A stretch of DNA of 64,000 nt, taken from positions 98,353,319 through 98,417,318 of the forward strand of contig CP136066.1 of assembly GCA_032622095.1 (NCBI GenBank), in the 5' to 3' direction. Within the stretch, counting starts at the first letter, position 1, and each line of letters opens with the position of its first letter. A program made the translations under genes and the position numbers. The stretch comes from Siphonodentalium dalli (taxonomy: Eukaryota > Mollusca > Scaphopoda > Gadilida > Siphonodentaliidae). Shown here piece by piece: positions 1-11,895 of the stretch. The notes below the pieces were generated by a model, which ran no database searches, had not been told where the DNA came from, and saw nothing but the letters and a program-made list of their open reading frames with translations.

Positions 1-481
1 TTGATATTGTTGTCGATAGTTAGTTTTTATCCAGCAATTCCCTGTCCCGTGCAGTGGTGACATATCCGTAGAAAATGGCATTGGAAGCGTCGATCACCAT
101 CCGCCGATTTCCGAAGGAGATTTGAATATTTTGTATAGCGGACATACTTCTAACACACAAGTTGGCCATCGAAACAAAAGTTGCACTTGTGTCAAGAGAT
201 ACATTCAGAAGAGTAGGAGAATACGACGGGTTGGAATATGTTACCAGCATAAGTATGAGCTTAATTAAAAAATACCATGGGGATAGCTGTTCGAATGATT
301 TGCCAACGGAAGTCAAATTCTCGGCCAATTTTGTAAAAATAAATAAGAATACACAAAGATTTGCATGGGAATAAATCATCACGTGTAACTCAAATGACCG
401 TGCATGACCAACCAATGTAATAACACAGTAATGTGGATTAACACTAACGAACAATGTGCCTGGTATCAGGCTGAATGGTAG
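1..481. other. Stretch without a supported gene
   Basis: A minus-strand open frame (454-20, 144 codons) crosses most of this stretch. Its last third reads like ordinary protein, but I found no convincing acceptor site, signal peptide or family motif. It may be a terminal exon of a gene or a chance frame. Confidence 0.3.
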
Positions 482-679
482 ATGGTGGGCAGTGGTATAT
501 TGTCAATTAACAATAGTCGGATACGACCCCAGGATTCTAGCCACAAAAAAACACTTCTTAAACAAATTGGCATCACTAACAACGACATGTGTGATTTATG
601 TAAGGAACATCCACAATTCGTCAGGGAATGTGTAATATTCAAACGGTTTTGGAACTCATTGGATAAAATCGGTGTATGA
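482..679 (+). pseudogene. Degraded 3' end of a non-LTR retrotransposon (LINE) reverse-transcriptase ORF
   Basis: A 65-residue open frame carries a cysteine pair followed by a late cysteine and an FW pair (MCDLCKEHPQF, then VRECVIFKRFW). This is the arrangement of the zinc-binding segment found at the carboxyl end of many LINE ORF2 proteins, after the reverse transcriptase domain (zf-RVT-like, CxxC...C...FW). In an intact element it would belong to the protein that nicks the target and copies the RNA. Nothing recognisable as polymerase precedes it and the frame stops directly after the motif, so it would be a 5'-truncated dead copy. The assignment rests on one short motif; a chance ORF is possible. 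Confidence 0.4.
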
Positions 680-959
680 CACATCAAATATAGCAAGTAC
701 ATTATCTGTGAAATCAGCTTCATTCGAGTTTAATGATACTACACAAACGGATAGCTTTCTAAAATTCCAACTAATATCTGCGAGAAATTAAATACATAAA
801 GCTAAACTCTCCAGAATACACCAAACCTTATTTAGCTAAGGAATTATTTGACGGCATATAAAGGTATATATAGCTAATTGTTTCTCCAAATAATGGCGGT
901 ATAATGCATTCTTTCGGCAATAGACATGTTGGGTAGACTTAATAAAGTAAATTCGAAAA

Positions 960-1545
960 GTGTCAGCCCACGTCGCCCGTGTCGCACATATAAGATTCCG
1001 AGCGTCCCCAAACTCGCGTGTTCTTCACAACATGAATATGAATATTGGATATATAGGTCCCAACATAAAAATAATATATATTGTGTGAAGATCCATATAT
1101 GCTATCCCCGGTGATGCTGATCACTCAGCTTGTATAATAGGCAGGGCCGTGTCGCACATATAAGATTCCGAGCGTCCAACTCGCGTGTTCTTCACAACAT
1201 GAATATTAATATTGTCCCCGGCGATGCTGATCACTCAGCTTGTATAATAGGCAGGGCCGTGTCGCACATCTAAGATTCCGAGCGCCCAAACTCGCGTGTC
1301 TTCACAACATGAATATTAATATTGTCCCCGGCAATGCTGATCACTCAGCTTGTATAATAGGCAGGGCCCGTGTCGCACATCTAAGATTCCGAGCGTCCAA
1401 ACTCGCGTGTTCTTCACAACATGAATATGAATATTGGATATAGGTCCCAACATAAAAATAATATATATTGTGTGAAGATCCATATATGCTATCCCCGGCG
1501 ATGCTGATCACTCAGCTTGTATAATAGGCAGGGCTGTCTCGCACA
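960..1545. repeat. Tandem minisatellite with long (~165 bp) and short (~111 bp) unit forms
   Basis: The anchor GTGTCGCACAT recurs near 979, 1148, 1258 and 1370, with a degenerate copy near 1530. The units share a segment around CTCGCGTGTTCTTCACAAC and another around GATGCTGATCACTCAGC. Spacings of about 169, 110, 112 and 160 bp show that two units carry an extra ~58 bp AT-rich segment (around 1047-1100 and 1437-1490) that the others lack. The alternation of long and short units suggests unequal exchange or deletion within the array. Confidence 0.85.
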
Positions 1546-1611
1546 TCTCTTGTGTGGTAATTGTAATTCGTGGAAATAATAATCCGAGGTGGCCATTTTC
1601 AGTTATCTATT

Positions 1612-1975
1612 ATAGTCGGATTCCTTATGTCATTTTGCATTTTTGGTTTGTTAAAAAGCGATCTGAAAACGGATTATGTAGGCCTAGTAGGTGTGTTTTC
1701 AGGATTGACTTGTTTCCATTCTTGAATTTTGGCGGGGTCGGCCTATATCGGGGTCAACATAATTTAGAGAGCGTTTCGTATTTACAGAAATCGATAGATG
1801 GTGCCAGCTGGCGTGTGGTCATTGGTTGCGATTTGAAACTTCTCCAAACTACTAGATTTGACCGTTACATATATTTAAAAAACATTTGATGTGATCGGTT
1901 CATTCTTGTTGGCTACAGTTGTGATCAAAATTTAACACTGAGCCCTATGGAGATTCTAGTACTTTGGATAAATGG
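1612..1975 (+). repeat. Dispersed repeat beginning TAGTCGGATTCCTTATGTC (copy 1)
   Basis: This segment is matched in reverse complement at about 36800-37147, from the TAGTCGGATTCCTTATGTC end through to the motif around GAACTGATCACATCAAA. The same end motif appears in reverse orientation near 6440-6462, followed by related but more divergent sequence. The tail is locally duplicated: the block around GTGATCAAAATTTAACACT (near 1921) recurs near 2095 as GCGATCAAAATTTAATACT, about 175 bp on. It is a dispersed element of unknown class; no transposase frame is visible. Confidence 0.7.
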
Positions 1976-2199
1976 CGCCATTTTGCGTATTATGATATGC
2001 GCGTACTGATATTCCTAAAAAAAATACTAAATATGAAACACAGACGTAGTTTTAAAAAGAATGGATGTGATCAGATGATTCTTGCTAGGTACAGTTGCGA
2101 TCAAAATTTAATACTTAACCCTATGAAGAATTTCGTGTTATGCTCAAACGTTGATTGTAATATATCTTATTGGAAATCGTGCGCAACTATATATGTAGA

Positions 2200-3945
2200 C
2201 TAACACTCGTGTTTGACCCACTGTAGCTATCCGTGATTTAATAGATGCAATATATGATATAGTTATGCTTCAAGATACAGAAATTGGCAAAAATAAGTGT
2301 CGAATGGTTTTGTAATTTCGATAATATGCAGCATGTTGAATCAAACGAAAATAATCACAACAAGTCTGTTCACGATGTGATTACATATTATATTATCATC
2401 GGAGTCTATCCCACATGCACTGAGAGAATCTGTGTTTTCGCAGGATTTGTGCTACTGATAAATGGACATTTTTGTGCAGCTGAGATCTTTACTATATCGG
2501 TATCATGGGTATAGGCTTTGCTTTCACACTACCCACGCCAGTTACATTTGGCCAACTTCAGTACAGCGACTGAAACCCAACATTCACCATCAATATTCTG
2601 ACCACACGCTTCGTGTAAGGCTGTGAAAATCAAGTAAATTCAAATTTCCACTAAAGTAGAGCTTAATGAGTAAAATAGATAAACCATATTTGCATTTTCC
2701 TGCAAATTCCGAGTAGGTGCTTAGTAACCGTTACTAATGAGCTATCGGGACCGGTGGCAAAGTCTCCCGATCTTATAATGATCAGTGGCATATGCAGAGC
2801 ATGGCTGCATAGTTTTAGACATACGTGTGCGGCGTGCCCAACTTTGAACAAAACCAGCACAATGTAATTAGACACTGACTACATTAAGGCAATACGAATG
2901 AATGATTAGTACACCATTGTGGCATTTGATTATCAACCGTTGCTAACCGTAAATAAGACATATGGTTCACTTTGACGGCCAGGTATATCTAAAATTTCAC
3001 ATTTGGGTATTAACTGCATCGGAAACGCAAACGTTGAATTACGACCCTATCAGCTACAATTGCAATTTCCAGTGAATTCCCGGTAATTTCCTAGACTAAG
3101 TTTCTCGATCTTATAATGATCAATGGTCCAATGGGAACTAACATGTACAGTTTCATATCTGTGTCACCATTTGAACATAACCAATACCATCCGACTATAG
3201 ACACTATCTAATTGATGGGAAAATACCACGGCCCAGAGCGTTGATCGGTTCAAAGCCATGCAAGTATAGTATTGGGGTGAGAACGATCCATTGAGCCTAA
3301 GTCGATGGTTTGTTCACAACAGATGGAGTCATGATACATTATAAAGGATGATGGAAGGGTCCCCTCAACTATGTTCTTCGACACAGCATTGTCAACGCAC
3401 TGTGTCACTTGCATCTTACTGTGTTGTACTATATATAAGACCATGCACATAATGCACATATATATCTTCTTATAAATAAATTATCTCTTAGAAAGTGTCT
3501 TGCCTATTTATACTGACAATTTATTTTTATTCCTGTGGCAAAGGATTTGATGGAGTGATTTGTTATGTTGACTAAGGTGTTAATTTAGTATGTGAAACAT
3601 GTATCACGGGGGTGTATATCGAGTGGACGGAGAAAGCGTTTTCTTTATCATCAGATGAACATAATTTAAACTCCCAATTTTGAAAAACCCGACCAGGAAT
3701 TATAGAACAACCATCTATATATGCCCAGCAATATTTAGCAATACATATGGACATGATAACATTGTTAACGTTTTTAAACAATACCACCCTATAGCCACAT
3801 GTATGGCTAAACATATCATTGGCATAGATGAGTTGTTGTAGTTGTTTACATTGATGCTGGTCGGGTTTCTCCATGTTTAATACTAAAACAGAATGATCCA
3901 TAAGCTACGGTGGATGGTTTAGGACATGGAAAATTGTTTTTTTTC
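2200..3945. other. Gene-poor stretch with a weak ~345 bp duplication
   Basis: The phrase CGATCTTATAATGATCA occurs near 2768 and again near 3106 with loosely similar flanks, suggesting an old direct duplication. A 109-codon minus-strand frame (3901-3572) has no recognisable motif. No supported gene was found. Confidence 0.35.
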
Positions 3946-4989
3946 TATTTCGTGGCCACGAAATACTAATTTGTGGCGAATTATACCTGATTGACCTTTG
4001 CATATATCCAGATACCTTTATGGTATGGTTACACTTGATTATGTTTTAGAAACAATGCGTACGATAGCAGAGAAGCTACTATAACCCCAGTATGGCGTGT
4101 ACCCGGGCTATATGGGGATATGAACGTCCGATATAAACTATAGCCCAGAGAGAACGGGGAAACACGGGTCAGGTGGCTCCAAGACTGAATATTCATTAGT
4201 TTTTACCACAAGGGATCGAATGGGAATGACATTTCACTCGGCATATTGGCCGATTTAAGTCAAATAAGGGGTTTTGTAGGGTGGGCCCAAAAACAGACTT
4301 ATAAATATGCACACCTTTCAACCATACCCGATCCAAAATGGTCGCCGCTCGGAAGGGGTCAAATAGGGTACACATTATTTCTCGGTCACTTGACCGATAT
4401 AGATCAAATAAAGGGTGTTGTACGGTGGCTCGCAAATCAAGCTAAATGTTCACACCTTCAACCCATTCGAGCGAAAATGATAACTGATCAGAGGGGTCCA
4501 TATATGGTACCATGCAATTGCCCCCCCCCCCCCCATTTTAGGTCGAATACAGTGTGTTGTAGGGTGACCCCTGGTGAGACAAACTAAATATTCACCCGCT
4601 TTCACCATCCCCGATCCAAAACGGCCACCCCAGATGGGTTCAAATATGGCACCTATACAATGTATCGGCCCCTTAACCGTTTGATGTGGTATAATTGGTG
4701 CTGTATGGTGGCCCCAAGATATACTGATGTCGTGGGTGCCCTATGTGGCCCACCCCCAGGACGGCGGCAACTTTGGATCGGGTTGGTGAAAGGGGTGATT
4801 ACTTAATTTGTTTTACGGGCCATCCTACAACACCCTTTACCTCAAATCGCCGTGGCTCATGCCAATATGGTGGACAACTACAACCAGATCATCTCTATCC
4901 GCTTCCATTACAACAATGGGACTGACGATCGTATATCACAATTAGTTATTTCGTGGCCACGAATTAGTTATTTCGTGGCCACGAATTAA
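3946..4989. mobile_element. Putative 1.04 kb non-autonomous element with palindromic terminal repeats
   Basis: The left end holds the perfect 20 bp palindrome TATTTCGTGGCCACGAAATA (3946-3965) followed by a degenerate copy (3968-3982). The right end holds two copies of TTATTTCGTGGCCACGAATTA (4946-4966, 4968-4988), 22 bp apart. Read inward from each side, the ends align as inverted repeats made of two palindromic modules. The interior has about five tandem ~145 bp units, with GGTGGCTCC or TTGTAGGGTG-type anchors near 4171, 4274, 4418, 4555 and 4700. One further unit lies in the opposite orientation at about 4760-4860. No transposase frame is present and no target duplication was evident, so the transposon reading is an inference from structure. 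Confidence 0.55.
4521..4534 (+). repeat. Poly-C tract
   Basis: An uninterrupted C-run inside one internal unit of the palindrome-ended element. The length may be unreliable in assembly. Confidence 0.8.
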
Positions 4990-5504
4990 TAAAAATAAAT
5001 ATTCCCATGACCTAAAAGTTTTGACTGACACTTACAGAAATATGACTCGCAGAATTGTTAGCACACAACTCCGTCTTATGCGGTACTTCGTCCTGGCAAT
5101 AAACATTAATTTTGTCAACAAAAAAAACAAAAAAAACATCAATCAATTTTACAACGACATCCTGAAACTTTAGTCATGATAAACATTACATTTGTAGAAT
5201 AGTGGACATTATCACTGAAGCACGTGATTGTGATGTATATGATTGATGTGAGCCACATTTTTTATCAACTATTGTATCTGGTGTCCTGACTATATTGCAA
5301 GTGAATTTGTAGTTACGATAGATTACATGTAAGAGCCATGCATATATGATAGCCAGTAAGTTCCACCACTGAACATTTGAGTAAATTGTCAAACGCTCTA
5401 TTGGGTCCAACGTTAGTTTTCCAACTGTAGTACACTTCCCGCGGAGACTTATCTGACGACACCATTCTCAACAATACATTTCAGAGTCATACTTGACATA
5501 TGTG
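4990..5504. other. Gene-free stretch
   Basis: AT-rich sequence with only short frames on either strand; no repeat structure or gene signal recognised. Confidence 0.4.
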
Positions 5505-5835
5505 CATAATTTCAACTCGCACCATTCATGAAAAAGCTAATCGTGTTAGGTAATATCTGTTTAATCAGGAAACGCTCTTTAAATTTGTAAAACCGTCCAA
5601 ACAATTTGTTTCCACTAAAATGTCAGACTGGAAACAAGTAGACTCTGAAAGTAGACCGCCATATTTGACAATTTTGTTAATTTCAACTCGCACATCCACC
5701 AGAAGGTTAGTTATGAGGATTAATATTTGTTTAATAATCAAAAGCTCTTTAAATTCTTAAAACAGTCCAAAAATTATTATTTTTCCAATAAAATTTCAAC
5801 TGGAAAAAGGTAAACTCTGAAAGTAGACACGCTAT
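5505..5835. repeat. Two tandem ~175 bp units, related to the dispersed TAGTCGGATTCC family
   Basis: AATTTCAACTCGCAC near 5510 recurs near 5684. In both copies it is followed by similar text: GCTCTTTAAATT, then CAGTCCAAA or CCGTCCAAA, then CTGGAAA...GTAGACTCTGAAAGTAGAC or a variant. A third partial copy starts near 6320 (TTTCCACTAAAATATCAAG...) and leads to the terminal motif GACATAAGGAATCCGACTA near 6440. The whole 5505-6470 interval therefore looks like diverged or nested copies of one repeat family. Confidence 0.65.
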
Positions 5836-6478
5836 TGATAAATAAACCGTTCGCATGTCGTTTTAGACAATCCTAAATTGCGCGACCGTTGTTTTCGACC
5901 AAAGGAATCTTATTTGTAAAATCAGCGAGGGTGGGGGTAGGGTTAGCTTCTCTGCGATATCTTTACCAAAAATCGATGTATCGAAGTTTTGTTTATGGCA
6001 TATGATCAATATATCCTTGTAGATTGTTCATGTTCGTCTATATGTGATGTAGCTGATTTTAAGAATATACAATACCTTAATATTTGGGAAAGAACATTTA
6101 AAATGCAGTCATAAATACAATTCATCTGATGATTTTATGATAAAATTCCACATTAAGATATGTAATTAAGTAACTTGTGGCAAGATCTATCCATGTTTTC
6201 CGATTTCTAAGAACAAAGAAAGCCACTTACCGAACTTGCTATGCGTAATAGCATGTTTTTTATTACCAGGTGGACGGGAAAAAATAGAGGGGTACACAAA
6301 CAAAAGCCTCACATAAACCTATTTCCACTAAAATATCAAGCTGGAAACAGGTAGATTCTGAAAATAGACACACTGGTGGTATAGAAACTGTTTTTATATC
6401 GCTTTTAACATTCCGAAAACGCGCGACCATTTTTTTCGACATAAGGAATCCGACTATTATATATTTTGGAAGATCTGT

Positions 6479-6511
6479 CTGTGTGTGTGTGTATCTGTGT
6501 GTCTGTGTGTT
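6479..6511 (+). repeat. (GT)n-rich microsatellite
   Basis: Interrupted TGTGTG runs precede a TCGCGATGAACTCGAAAACGG-type sequence. That layout is a recurrent repeat-start in invertebrate genomes, from general familiarity; I cannot name the family. Confidence 0.7.
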
Positions 6512-7098
6512 CGCGATGAACTCGAAAACGGCCGACCCGATTTCGATGAAACTTCGTATGTGAGGATACTATCGGTCGGGAAGTGGCATAGGCGTATTAA
6601 TTTTCAGATCCGAGGTCAACTTTTCACGTGCCGAGGTCAAATCTGTTTTTACGCTGTGTTACGGGACTTTCATTTGAGTTCGGTGCTTACAAATCGATTC
6701 GAAACAGCGCGAATATTAAAATGCCAGTCATAATAACGACACTGTGATAATCTTTCGTGTTTCCTCTTTCCAACGATATATAATGCGTATGTATCCGTTT
6801 TAGCTGTCTGCCTCAATTATCAAGAAGAAGTGGTACTATCTTCCATCGGGATAAAAACAATGCGTAACTTCTATGACGTCGTTAGAGGTCATAACGCTAG
6901 ATCACGTTAACGCTTAACCGGCTGATGCATTTGACTGTTTCAGACGTATTGGCGATATCTCGGGCACCGATGGTAATTTATCTTTACTTGATAATTAATG
7001 AACGTGTGTATATGAGGCGCATTTATATACTTGAGTGGAAATCAAATCGGGTTAAACTGGCGGATTTTTACGGACGAAATTTGATGCATAGGGTATCT

Positions 7099-7147
7099 CG
7101 GTATCCGCTGGGCCGATTTCCCGGTATCCGCTGGGCCGATTTCCACC
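7099..7147 (+). repeat. Short tandem duplication (~24 bp x 2)
   Basis: CGGTATCCGCTGGGCCGATT occurs twice in succession (near 7099 and 7123), differing at the joint only. Confidence 0.85.
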
Positions 7148-7149
7148 AT

Positions 7150-8376
7150 TTTTGGGGTGTTGGTGTTTGACCCCACCTGACCTTGACCTTCAAAATGGTC
7201 AATTCAAGGTCAAAGCCCGGACGAAGTCGGGTCACCTTCTAGTGTTTATATAATTACTTGCCAACAACCGTCTACGAGCAACGTTAATTATGATTGGTTA
7301 TGATAAACGCGATCATCCAATCGCTACATAGGCGGCTCGGAAGACGAGATCAAGAGGTCATAGCGCCTGTCAAAGGTCAAGATATTTATGGGAACACATG
7401 TGTTCGTTCAATAGTATTGCAGATTCAAAGCTCCCCCAGCATCGAATGTGTGTGTATGTTTCATGCAGAGCCAACTGGCTTGGTCGCTTAGTGACCTACG
7501 CCCACTGACCTTATACATCATGCTAGGATAGGATAGGATATCATAGGATAATATTTTATTTCACATTGTACGTTAATGCATTATAATATAAGTGAATTAT
7601 TATACGTATCGTGTGGAGTGCCGTCTACCCGACACACATGATTGATAGAATACAATCAATAATGGCTACATAAATAATTTAAAAATTTCACTATAATTTT
7701 CAGATTTGATTGATATTTAAATTGTATTTAGATATAAATATGGATTCCAGCGAATAAACAAATATGTTTCAGATGGGTGGATATAAATGGATATGAATGG
7801 ATATGCAACGGTTAATTTTCTCAATGACAAATTATGGAGTATTTTTTGGCTGCATTTACTGAGGGGTATTAATAAGAATTTGCTCACACACTACATAAAG
7901 TATGTTCAACAGTCGTTTAAAATAATATCGGTTCTTTAAAACTTGTCAATGTGTGAACAAACCCCAGCGCGCTAACTTATGAATAATGCAATTAAATGTA
8001 TTATTCGTGTATAAATGTCACAGTTGAATGCCCTTATTATTTACAACCAGGCATTGGACGAGATATGTTTTTAAATCAATGTGCACTTAATTTTAAATCA
8101 GTTATGCGCGCATGCTCACTCGGAATAGCCCATGTATCTCTACAAATCGATTGGCTCCAATGAGTGAGGTGCTAGGGCCGATATGACTCCCGACGACTGT
8201 TTGGAGCGGACGTACCATCTTAAACATATATCAGTTCCATGTTGTCACCCGTCAAAAGTAACTGTTGACTGTCTTGTATCCCTCGATAATTTTGATTGTA
8301 TGTTTGTGTGGAGAAATTCTGCTCTGTGAGCGAAATATCAATACTTGTGTCAGTTTCACATAAACGTCAGTGGAGG
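7150..8376. other. Stretch upstream of the 8.4 kb exon, no gene seen
   Basis: Contains a small GGATA-type repeat at 7521-7548 and otherwise AT-rich sequence. Any promoter of the following exon should lie here, but I recognise no TATA box in a decisive position. Confidence 0.35.
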
Positions 8377-8671
8377 ATGACCCGAAACGATGTGGTTCGC
8401 GTATGCGCATTGGCGCTTGTGACATTAATTCTTAAAAATCAGATATGTTTTGGACTTTCTGGAAAATGTGACTTTGTGGCATATTCTGGAGTGGTCACGC
8501 CTGTGGTTACACGAAACCTCACTACCAACCATTGTGTGAGCAGAGTAAAGTGTGCGACAATGTGTTGTGAGACTTCTTGGTGCCAGCTCATACGTTATGA
8601 TAAATATCTGGCTGCTTGCTTTATGTCGCAGGGGAATCGTGGAGGTCATACGGGAGTTATGATAAAAAGAG
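8377..8671 (+). CDS. First coding exon of a small secreted cysteine-rich (PAN/apple-like) protein
   Basis: The frame starts at the ATG at 8377. I prefer it over the upstream in-frame ATG at 8296 because a hydrophobic leader (VCALALVTLIL) follows at once, as in a signal peptide. The mature part has cysteines in the order C...C...C..MCC...WC...C, with SWCQLIRYD before the last one, reminiscent of PAN/apple modules in which paired cysteines pin a helix to a sheet. A good donor (AAAGAG|GTGAGG) ends the exon at 8671 in phase 1; the open frame beyond it is intronic. A decayed copy of its second half lies 220 bp downstream. Later exons were not found. A PAN-like fold is inferred from spacing only; another disulfide-rich secreted family is possible. 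Confidence 0.55.
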
Positions 8672-8894
8672 GTGAGGCATTTATATGGTTCACATTATTC
8701 TATGGGACTCGTGAGTATGAAACTCACCGGTTCTTATAGTTTCTTAGAAACTTCTTCACGAATATATATTTAGTTTTAGTCAAGTTAGGCTATATACCCA
8801 ATTACGAGTTGGTAAATTGGATAAATATGAATGTGTATCAACATAAAAGTGTATAAAATAGGCTATTTCAATCTATAACTATTTGTTTATGTAG

Positions 8895-8999
8895 TGAACC
8901 TTTGTGGTGTCAGTTCATTACTTATGATAAATCTTCTGTGGCTTGCTTTGTGTCGGTCGGTAGGAAGCATAGAGTGCATACGGGGTTGATGTTAACAAG
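8895..8999 (+). pseudogene. Partial duplicate of the 8.4 kb cysteine-rich exon, donor site lost
   Basis: This segment reads LWCQFITYDKSSVACF in the same frame where the upstream exon reads SWCQLIRYDKYLAACF. The similarity continues through HTG, then V or L, then M up to the exon end. At the end the parent has GAG|GTGAGG while the copy has GAGTCAAC, so the splice donor is gone. It is a tandem half-exon duplication that has decayed, or an alternative exon with a different donor; the former is more likely. Confidence 0.6.
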
Positions 9000-9002
9000 A
9001 GT

Positions 9003-9345
9003 CAACAATGTAAAACAAACTGAACGGTACAACTAAATATCATGTAAAATCTAGCCAATTCAAAGAACTTAACAAAACTGAACATAATCGAGGCAAACCA
9101 GATATTCCAAGATTTAAAATAAGATTTAAAATAAGTAACTACATGTATAATCACACTGAAGATGTACAAGCAGTCGTTAACAATGTAAAACAAACGTTAA
9201 TGTAAAACTAAAACTCCCGTAAAATCTAGCCAATTGAAAGAACATGACAAACCTGAACATAATTCAGGCAAACCAGACATTCCAAAATTTAAAATAAGTA
9301 ACTACACGTATAATCACATTGAAGATGTACAAGCACGCGTTAACA
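9003..9345. repeat. Two tandem ~172 bp units
   Basis: AACAATGTAAAACAAAC opens both copies (near 9005 and 9179). TCTAGCCAATT, GGCAAACCAGA and GAAGATGTACAAGCA recur in order. The first copy has a small internal duplication, AAGATTTAAAAT twice near 9110-9130. Confidence 0.85.
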
Positions 9346-9623
9346 GACATACTCCTTGTTCGACGATAATCAATATTGATAAAATATCAAACTAGTCTGT
9401 TACTTGCTATAGATAGTTTTAAATCAGAACATGTATATATTTGTGAATAATTATGTTCAATATCAACCTAATTGTAGACCAGATGTACGCTCTGTGCAAT
9501 ATAGGTTTCCACTGAGGCCCGCGTCATCCAACATAATAACGAAAACAGTCCACTTTGTTTCTATGAATATAAAAGAGTAGAATATGTATGTCGTGTGCTC
9601 GTAGTGCACGCGGTGGTCGCATG

Positions 9624-11895
9624 CTTCTAACGCGGGAACGTCCGACGCTTAATAAAGTAAGCCTTCTAACGCCCCCCCCCCCCCCCGACGCTTAATAAAG
9701 TAAGCCTTCTAACGCCCCCCACCGATGCTGAATAAAGTAAGCCTTATAACGCCCCCCCCCCGACGCTGAATAAAGTAAGCCTTCTAACGCCCCCCCCGAT
9801 GCTGAATAAAGTAAGCCTTCTACCCCCGCAGACGCTGAATAAAGTAAGCCTTCTAACGCGCCCTCCCCCCGATGCTGAATAAAGAAAGCCTTCTACCCCC
9901 GCAGACGCTGAATAAAGTAAGCCTTATAACGCCCCCCCCCGACGCTGAATAAAGTAAGCCTTCTAACGCCCCCCCCCCCGATGCTGAATAAAGTAAGCCT
10001 TCTACCCCCGCAGACGCTGAATAAAGTAAGCCTTATAACGCCCCCCCCCCGACGCTGAATAAAGTAAGCCTTCTAACGCCCCCCCCCCGACGCTGAATAA
10101 AGTAAGCCTTCTAACGCCCCCCACGATGCTGAATAAAGTAAGCCTTCTAGCCCCGCAGACGCTGAATAAAGTAAGCCTTCTAACGCGCCCCTCCCCCCGA
10201 TGCTGAATAAAGTAAGCTTCTACCCCCGCAGACGCTGAATAAAGTAAGCCTAATAACGCCCCCCCCCCCCACGACGCTGAATAAAGTAAGTCTTCTAACG
10301 CCCCCCCGACGCTGAATAAAGTAAGCCTTCTAACGCCCCCCCACCCGATGCTGAATAAAGTAAGCCTGCTAACGCCCCCCCCACCCGATGCTGAATAAAG
10401 TAAGCCTTCTAACGCCCCCCACCGATGCTGAATAAAGTAAGCCTTATAACCCCCCCCCCGATGCTGAATAAAGTAAGCCTTCTACCCCCGCAGACGCTGA
10501 ATAAAGTAAGCCTTCTAACGCGCCCCTCCCCCCGATGCTGAATAAAGTAAGCCTTCTACCCCCGCAGACGCTGAATAAAGTAAGCCTTATAACGCCCCCC
10601 CCCCCGACGCTGAATAAAGTAAGCCTTCTAACGCCCCCCCCCCCCCCGACGCTGAATAAAGTAAGCCTTCTAACGCCCCCCCCCGATGTTGAATAAAGTA
10701 AGCCTTCTACCCCCCGCAGACGCTGAATAAAGTAAGCCTTCTAACGCCCCCCCCCCGATGCTGAATAAAGTAAGCCTTCTAACGCCCCCCCCCCCCCCCG
10801 ATGCTGAATAAAGTAAGCCTTCTACCCCCGCAGACGCTGAATAAAGTAAGCCTTCTAACGCGCCCCTCCCCCGTCCGACGCTAAATAAAGTAAGCATTCT
10901 AACGCCCCACCCCCGACGCTGAATAAAGTAAGCCTTCTAACGCCCCCCCCCCCGATGCTGAATAAAGTAAGCCTTCTACCCCCGCAGACGCTGACTAAAG
11001 TAAGCCTTCTAACGCGCCCTCCCCCGTCCGACGCTAAATAAAGTAAGCATTATAACGCCCCCCCCCCCCGACGCTGAATAAAGTAAGCCTACTAACGCCC
11101 CCCCCCAACGCTGAATAAAGTAAGCCTTCTAACGCCTCCCCCGACGCTTAATAAAGTAAGCCTTCTAACGCCCCCCCCAACGCTGAATAAAGTAAGCCTT
11201 ATAACGCCCCCCCCCCCGACGCTGAATAAAGTAAGCCTTCTAACGCCCCCCCAACGCTGAATAAAGTAAGCCTTCTAACGCCCCCCCCCCCGACGCTGAA
11301 TAAAGTAAGCCTTCTATCGCCCCCCCCCCCCGACGCTGAATAAAGTAAGCATACTAACACGACCCCCAACGCTGAATAAAGTAAGCCTTCTAACGCCCCC
11401 CCCCCAACGCTGAATAAAGTAAGCCTTCTGACCCCCCCCCCAACGCTGAATAAAGTAAGCCTTCTAACGCCCCCCCCAACGCTGAATAAAGTAAGCCTAC
11501 TAACGCCCCCCCCCCAACGCTGAATAAAGTAAGCCTACTAACGCCCCCCCCCCCCAACGCTGAATAAAGTAAGCCTTCTAACGCGCCCCCCAACGCTGAA
11601 TAAAGTAAGCCTTCTAACGCCCCCCCCCCCCCAACGCTGAATAAAGTAAGCCTACTAACGCCCCCCCCCCAACGCTGAATAAAGTAAGCCTACTAACGCC
11701 CCCCTCCCAACGCTGAATAAAGTAAGCCTACTAACGCCCCCCTCCAACGCTGAATAAAGTAAGCCTACTAACGCCCCCGCCCCCCCCCCCAACGCTGAAT
11801 AAAGTAAGCCTTCTAACGCCCCCCCCCCGACGCTGAATAAAGTAAGCGTTCTAACGCCCCCCCCCCCCCGACGCTGAATAAAGTAAGCCTTCTAA
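9624..11895 (+). repeat. Minisatellite array, left block (AATAAAGTAAG / poly-C units)
   Basis: Tandem units of about 34-40 bp read GAYGCTGAATAAAGTAAGCC, then TTCTAACGCC, then a C-run of roughly 5 to 18. In this block GATGCTGAA and GACGCTGAA units dominate, with recurring CCCCGCAGACG junctions. On the minus strand the units give short glycine-rich repeated peptides (RLTLFSVGGG or EGLLYSASGGG depending on frame). These shift frame wherever the C-run changes, so they are not taken as genes. The block ends at the insertion starting at 11896. Confidence 0.97.

Noticed and set aside
20-454. 144-codon minus-strand frame as a membrane protein
   Set aside because: Hydrophobic parts come from AT-rich sequence; no acceptor, family motif or consistent topology.
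3572-3901. 109-codon minus-strand frame
   Set aside because: No recognised motif; composition matches the surrounding AT-rich sequence.
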